A stretch of 44,115 bases of DNA from Victivallales bacterium (GTDB taxonomy: Bacteria; Verrucomicrobiota; Lentisphaeria; Oligosphaerales; Oligosphaeraceae), in contig JAFZAB010000220.1 in the NCBI GenBank assembly GCA_017548425.1, positions 1 to 44,115 on the forward strand, in the 5' to 3' direction. Of this stretch, positions 41,947 to 44,115 are shown piece by piece. The notes under the pieces were generated by a model. The model saw nothing but the letters and a program-made list of their open reading frames with translations, did not search any database and had not been told where the DNA came from. Each line of letters opens with the position of its first letter. Position 1 is the stretch's first letter. Position numbers and translations under genes: made by a program.

Positions 41947-43932
41947 ATGTCGTTTCTTCAGCTCATCCAACGTGAAATCATCAACGCGCTCAAGCTTCTT
42001 GGCCTGGGCCCGTCGCGTTGGTACCATGATGAAGACGCGGAAGAAGAGGAAGAACTGAATCAAGAGGAAGAAACGGAGGAGATGCCTGAGCAGACGGAAG
42101 CCGCCGAACAACAGTCGGAAGAAGTCCCGCAACAGCCCTCCCCGCAACAGCCGCAATTGGATGAAAAAGAACGCCAATCCTATCAGTCCGAACTACTTAA
42201 ACGGCTTCAGGAACGCTTCACCGCCAAGCAGAACGCACGCGAAGAACGGCAGATGAAACTGCTGCGCGAAAAGGAATTGGCCGAACGTCAACTCAATCCG
42301 CTGAAGGCGGACGACACGCCGGCCAATTCGGAACAGCTCGAATTCAATTTCGAATCGGAAAACCGCCCGCAGGAAGAAACGCCGCCTGTGAAAACCACGT
42401 CGCCGGCCGCCCTGCCGCAGCCTGTTCTAACGCAACCTTACCAGTTGCCGCCCATTGACTTGCTGCTCACGCAGAATTCCATCGTCGAAGCAGATGTCGA
42501 TGAAATGAACGACGCCGCGAAAAAAATCCAGAACACATTGGATTCCTTCTTCATCGACGCGGACGTCACAGGCTTCCAGCGTGGCCCACGTATCACGTTG
42601 TACAAAATCACCGTCGCCAGAGGCGTGAAGGTCGAAGCCGTCGCGCATATCGCCAACGATCTCGCAATGGCCCTTTCCGCCACCTCCTTGCGCATTCTCG
42701 CACCCATGCCCGGCCATGACTATGTCGGCATCGAAGTCCCCAACCGCACGTCTGATTTGGTCCGTTGCGGCGCCTCCATCGCGTCCGACGCCTTCCGCAC
42801 GCACAAAGGCCAGATTCCCGTCGTGCTTGGACGCAACGTCGAAGGGAAGGACATCGTCATTGATTTGGCTCGGACGCCGCATCTGCTTGTCGCGGGCGCC
42901 ACGGGATCCGGTAAATCCGTCTGCCTGAACAACATATTGATTTCATTGCTCTACCGCTTCCCGCCGGAAGACCTGCGGCTGATCCTGGTCGATCCCAAAA
43001 TCGTGGAACTATCGGTCTATAACAAACTTCCGCATCTTGTCGTTCCCGTCATCACGGATGTCGAACTCGTCGTGATGGCCCTCCGATGGGTCATCTATGA
43101 AATGGAGCACCGCTACGCCATGCTCGCCAAAGTCGGCGTCCGCAATCTGGAGGCCTTCAACAACCGCCCCGCGTCGCCCGAACCGATCTATGACGACGAC
43201 CATAACGAAATCCCGCAAAAACTGCCGTTCATCATCGTCATCATCGACGAAATGGCGGACATCATGCTGACGGCTCGGCAGGACGTCGAAACCTGTCTGG
43301 CCCGCATCGCGCAGCTTTCCCGCGCCGTCGGCATCCACTGCATCATCGCCACACAACGCCCCTCCGTCAACGTCATCACGGGCGTCATCAAAGCCAACTT
43401 CCCCACGCGAATCGCCTTCCAGGTCGCTTCGCAAATCGACTCCCGCACCATCATCGACGGCAAAGGCGCGGAATCCCTTCTCGGCCGCGGCGACATGCTT
43501 TACAAGGCGTCGGATGCCCTTCGCATGCAACGACTTCAGGGTGCCATGATCACAGACGCCGAAATCGAAAACATCGTCAATTTCTGCGCGGCACAAGGCG
43601 GCGCGGAACTGAATTTCGACGTCATCAAATCCGTCGCCGCCAAACCGCAACCGACGGACGGCGACGACGGAATCGGCGACGGCGGCTTCGACGGGCAGGA
43701 CGACGGCGACGGGCAGGAGGCCCTCATCCGCGCCGCCGTCGAAATCATCGTCAACGACCGCAAGGCGTCCATCAGCTACATTCAGCGTCGCCTCAAGATT
43801 GGCTACAACAAGGCCGCCTCCGTCATCGAAATATTGGAAAAACGGAACATCATCGGCCCGCAGATCGGCACCGCCCCGCGCGAAATTCTCATCGATTCGC
43901 CAGACGACGCCTTCCCCGCCGACACATTATGA
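41947..43932 (+). CDS. ftsK: FtsK/SpoIIIE-type DNA translocase without N-terminal membrane domain
   Basis: 661 residues from the ATG at 41947; an upstream ATG at 41923 adds only 8 residues. FtsK pumps chromosome ends through the division septum and activates dimer resolution. Present: alpha domain (~170-290, ITLYKITVARGVKVEAVAHIANDLAMALS), Walker A LVAGATGSGKSVCLNN (about 313-328), Walker B FIIVIIDEMADIM (about 425-437), IATQRPSVNVITGVIKANFPTRIAFQV, and a C-terminal gamma winged helix (about 592-650, SYIQRRLKIGYNKAASVIEILE) that reads KOPS-like sites. The N-terminal region is only ~170 residues of Glu/Gln-rich linker (DEDAEEEEELNQEEETEEMPE) with no transmembrane helices, unlike the four-helix membrane anchor of E. 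coli FtsK. It could act with an unlinked anchor, or be soluble. Confidence 0.9.
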   Translation: MSFLQLIQREIINALKLLGLGPSRWYHDEDAEEEEELNQEEETEEMPEQTEAAEQQSEEVPQQPSPQQPQLDEKERQSYQSELLKRLQERFTAKQNAREERQMKLLREKELAERQLNPLKADDTPANSEQLEFNFESENRPQEETPPVKTTSPAALPQPVLTQPYQLPPIDLLLTQNSIVEADVDEMNDAAKKIQNTLDSFFIDADVTGFQRGPRITLYKITVARGVKVEAVAHIANDLAMALSATSLRILAPMPGHDYVGIEVPNRTSDLVRCGASIASDAFRTHKGQIPVVLGRNVEGKDIVIDLARTPHLLVAGATGSGKSVCLNNILISLLYRFPPEDLRLILVDPKIVELSVYNKLPHLVVPVITDVELVVMALRWVIYEMEHRYAMLAKVGVRNLEAFNNRPASPEPIYDDDHNEIPQKLPFIIVIIDEMADIMLTARQDVETCLARIAQLSRAVGIHCIIATQRPSVNVITGVIKANFPTRIAFQVASQIDSRTIIDGKGAESLLGRGDMLYKASDALRMQRLQGAMITDAEIENIVNFCAAQGGAELNFDVIKSVAAKPQPTDGDDGIGDGGFDGQDDGDGQEALIRAAVEIIVNDRKASISYIQRRLKIGYNKAASVIEILEKRNIIGPQIGTAPREILIDSPDDAFPADTL

Positions 43933-43941
43933 TGGTGTGCC

Positions 43942-44115
43942 GTCGGCGTCCCGCTAATACTCCTAACTTAAGCCCCGTAGGGGCGACTGGACCCCAGCCG
44001 TGGGTGAGCGAAGCGTAACCCACGGAAAGAACGATAATCATAACAGAACCGCGTAGCGGTGGCAGGATCCTAACCGTGGTTTTCAACCCACGGGCATAGC
44101 GGTGGCGGGAACTAA
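43942..44115. repeat. Cluster of REP-like palindromes after ftsK (runs to window edge)
   Basis: The GGCGTCCCGCTAAT word (43944-43957) matches the repeat upstream of rpn. GCCCC-GTA-GGGGC (43972-43984) follows, then CCGTGGGT (43998-44005) paired with ACCCACGG (44018-44025), and CCGTGG (44074-44079) paired with CCACGG (44088-44093). TAGCGGTGGC-A/G-GG occurs twice (44054 and 44097). No coding sequence. Probably intergenic repetitive elements mobilised by REP-associated transposases elsewhere (inference). Confidence 0.75.

Overview
The window looks like a Gram-negative bacterium of the Lentisphaerota (Victivallales-like), possibly gut-associated. The main clue is a pair of secreted pseudopilins with an [29 protein letters not shown] N-terminus and a C-terminal H-X9-DG motif; this family is strongly expanded in Lentisphaerota and Planctomycetota. 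Supporting clues are LpxK (lipid A synthesis), secreted carbohydrate-ester and glycan enzymes, and Lentisphaerota-style hypothetical proteins. Taxonomy is inferred from these families only. I saw no rRNA, tRNA, CRISPR array, transposase or integrase.

Layout. 1-7.4 kb: sugar utilisation (end of ribulokinase araB, two duplicated pseudopilin genes each with its own terminator, a sialate O-acetylesterase-like enzyme, and a secreted DUF4091-type putative glycosidase). 7.5-15.2 kb, minus strand: a secreted SGNH hydrolase, CCA-adding enzyme, a membrane-anchored alpha/beta hydrolase, a sugar-phosphate isomerase/epimerase-like protein and a lipoate-protein ligase. 15.3-17.4 kb: an accessory island with palindromic repeats, a 10-bp phased repeat, an Rpn-family (PD-(D/E)XK) nuclease gene of foreign composition, and a broken second copy of its 3' end. 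17.4-29.6 kb, mostly plus strand: lpxK, a coiled-coil membrane protein, rnr, a TPR-like membrane protein, lon, a small Lys/Ala-rich protein (minus), a lipoprotein and mgtE. 29.6-31.5 kb: a 2-hydroxyacid dehydrogenase divergent from a predicted pseudokinase. 31.6-39.2 kb, minus: a five-gene unit of three SPFH/HflKC-type proteins, a P1B-like ATPase and an ABC ATPase. 39.4-41.8 kb, minus: two small hypotheticals and a helical-repeat protein. 41.9-43.9 kb: an FtsK-type translocase without the usual membrane domain, then palindromic repeats.

The two strongest leads are as follows. (1) The rpn gene carries a strong internal Shine-Dalgarno plus in-frame ATG (16505-16524) that would produce a free C-terminal protein, matching the toxin / intragenic-antitoxin arrangement reported for E. 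coli Rpn. A truncated duplicate just downstream keeps the same ribosome-binding site and ATG but is frameshifted. (2) The SPFH x3 / P-type ATPase / ABC ATPase operon has a His/Glu/Lys-rich insert in its first SPFH protein, and its ATPase has Val-Pro-Ala where P1B metal pumps normally have Cys-Pro-Cys. Both are predictions from sequence only.
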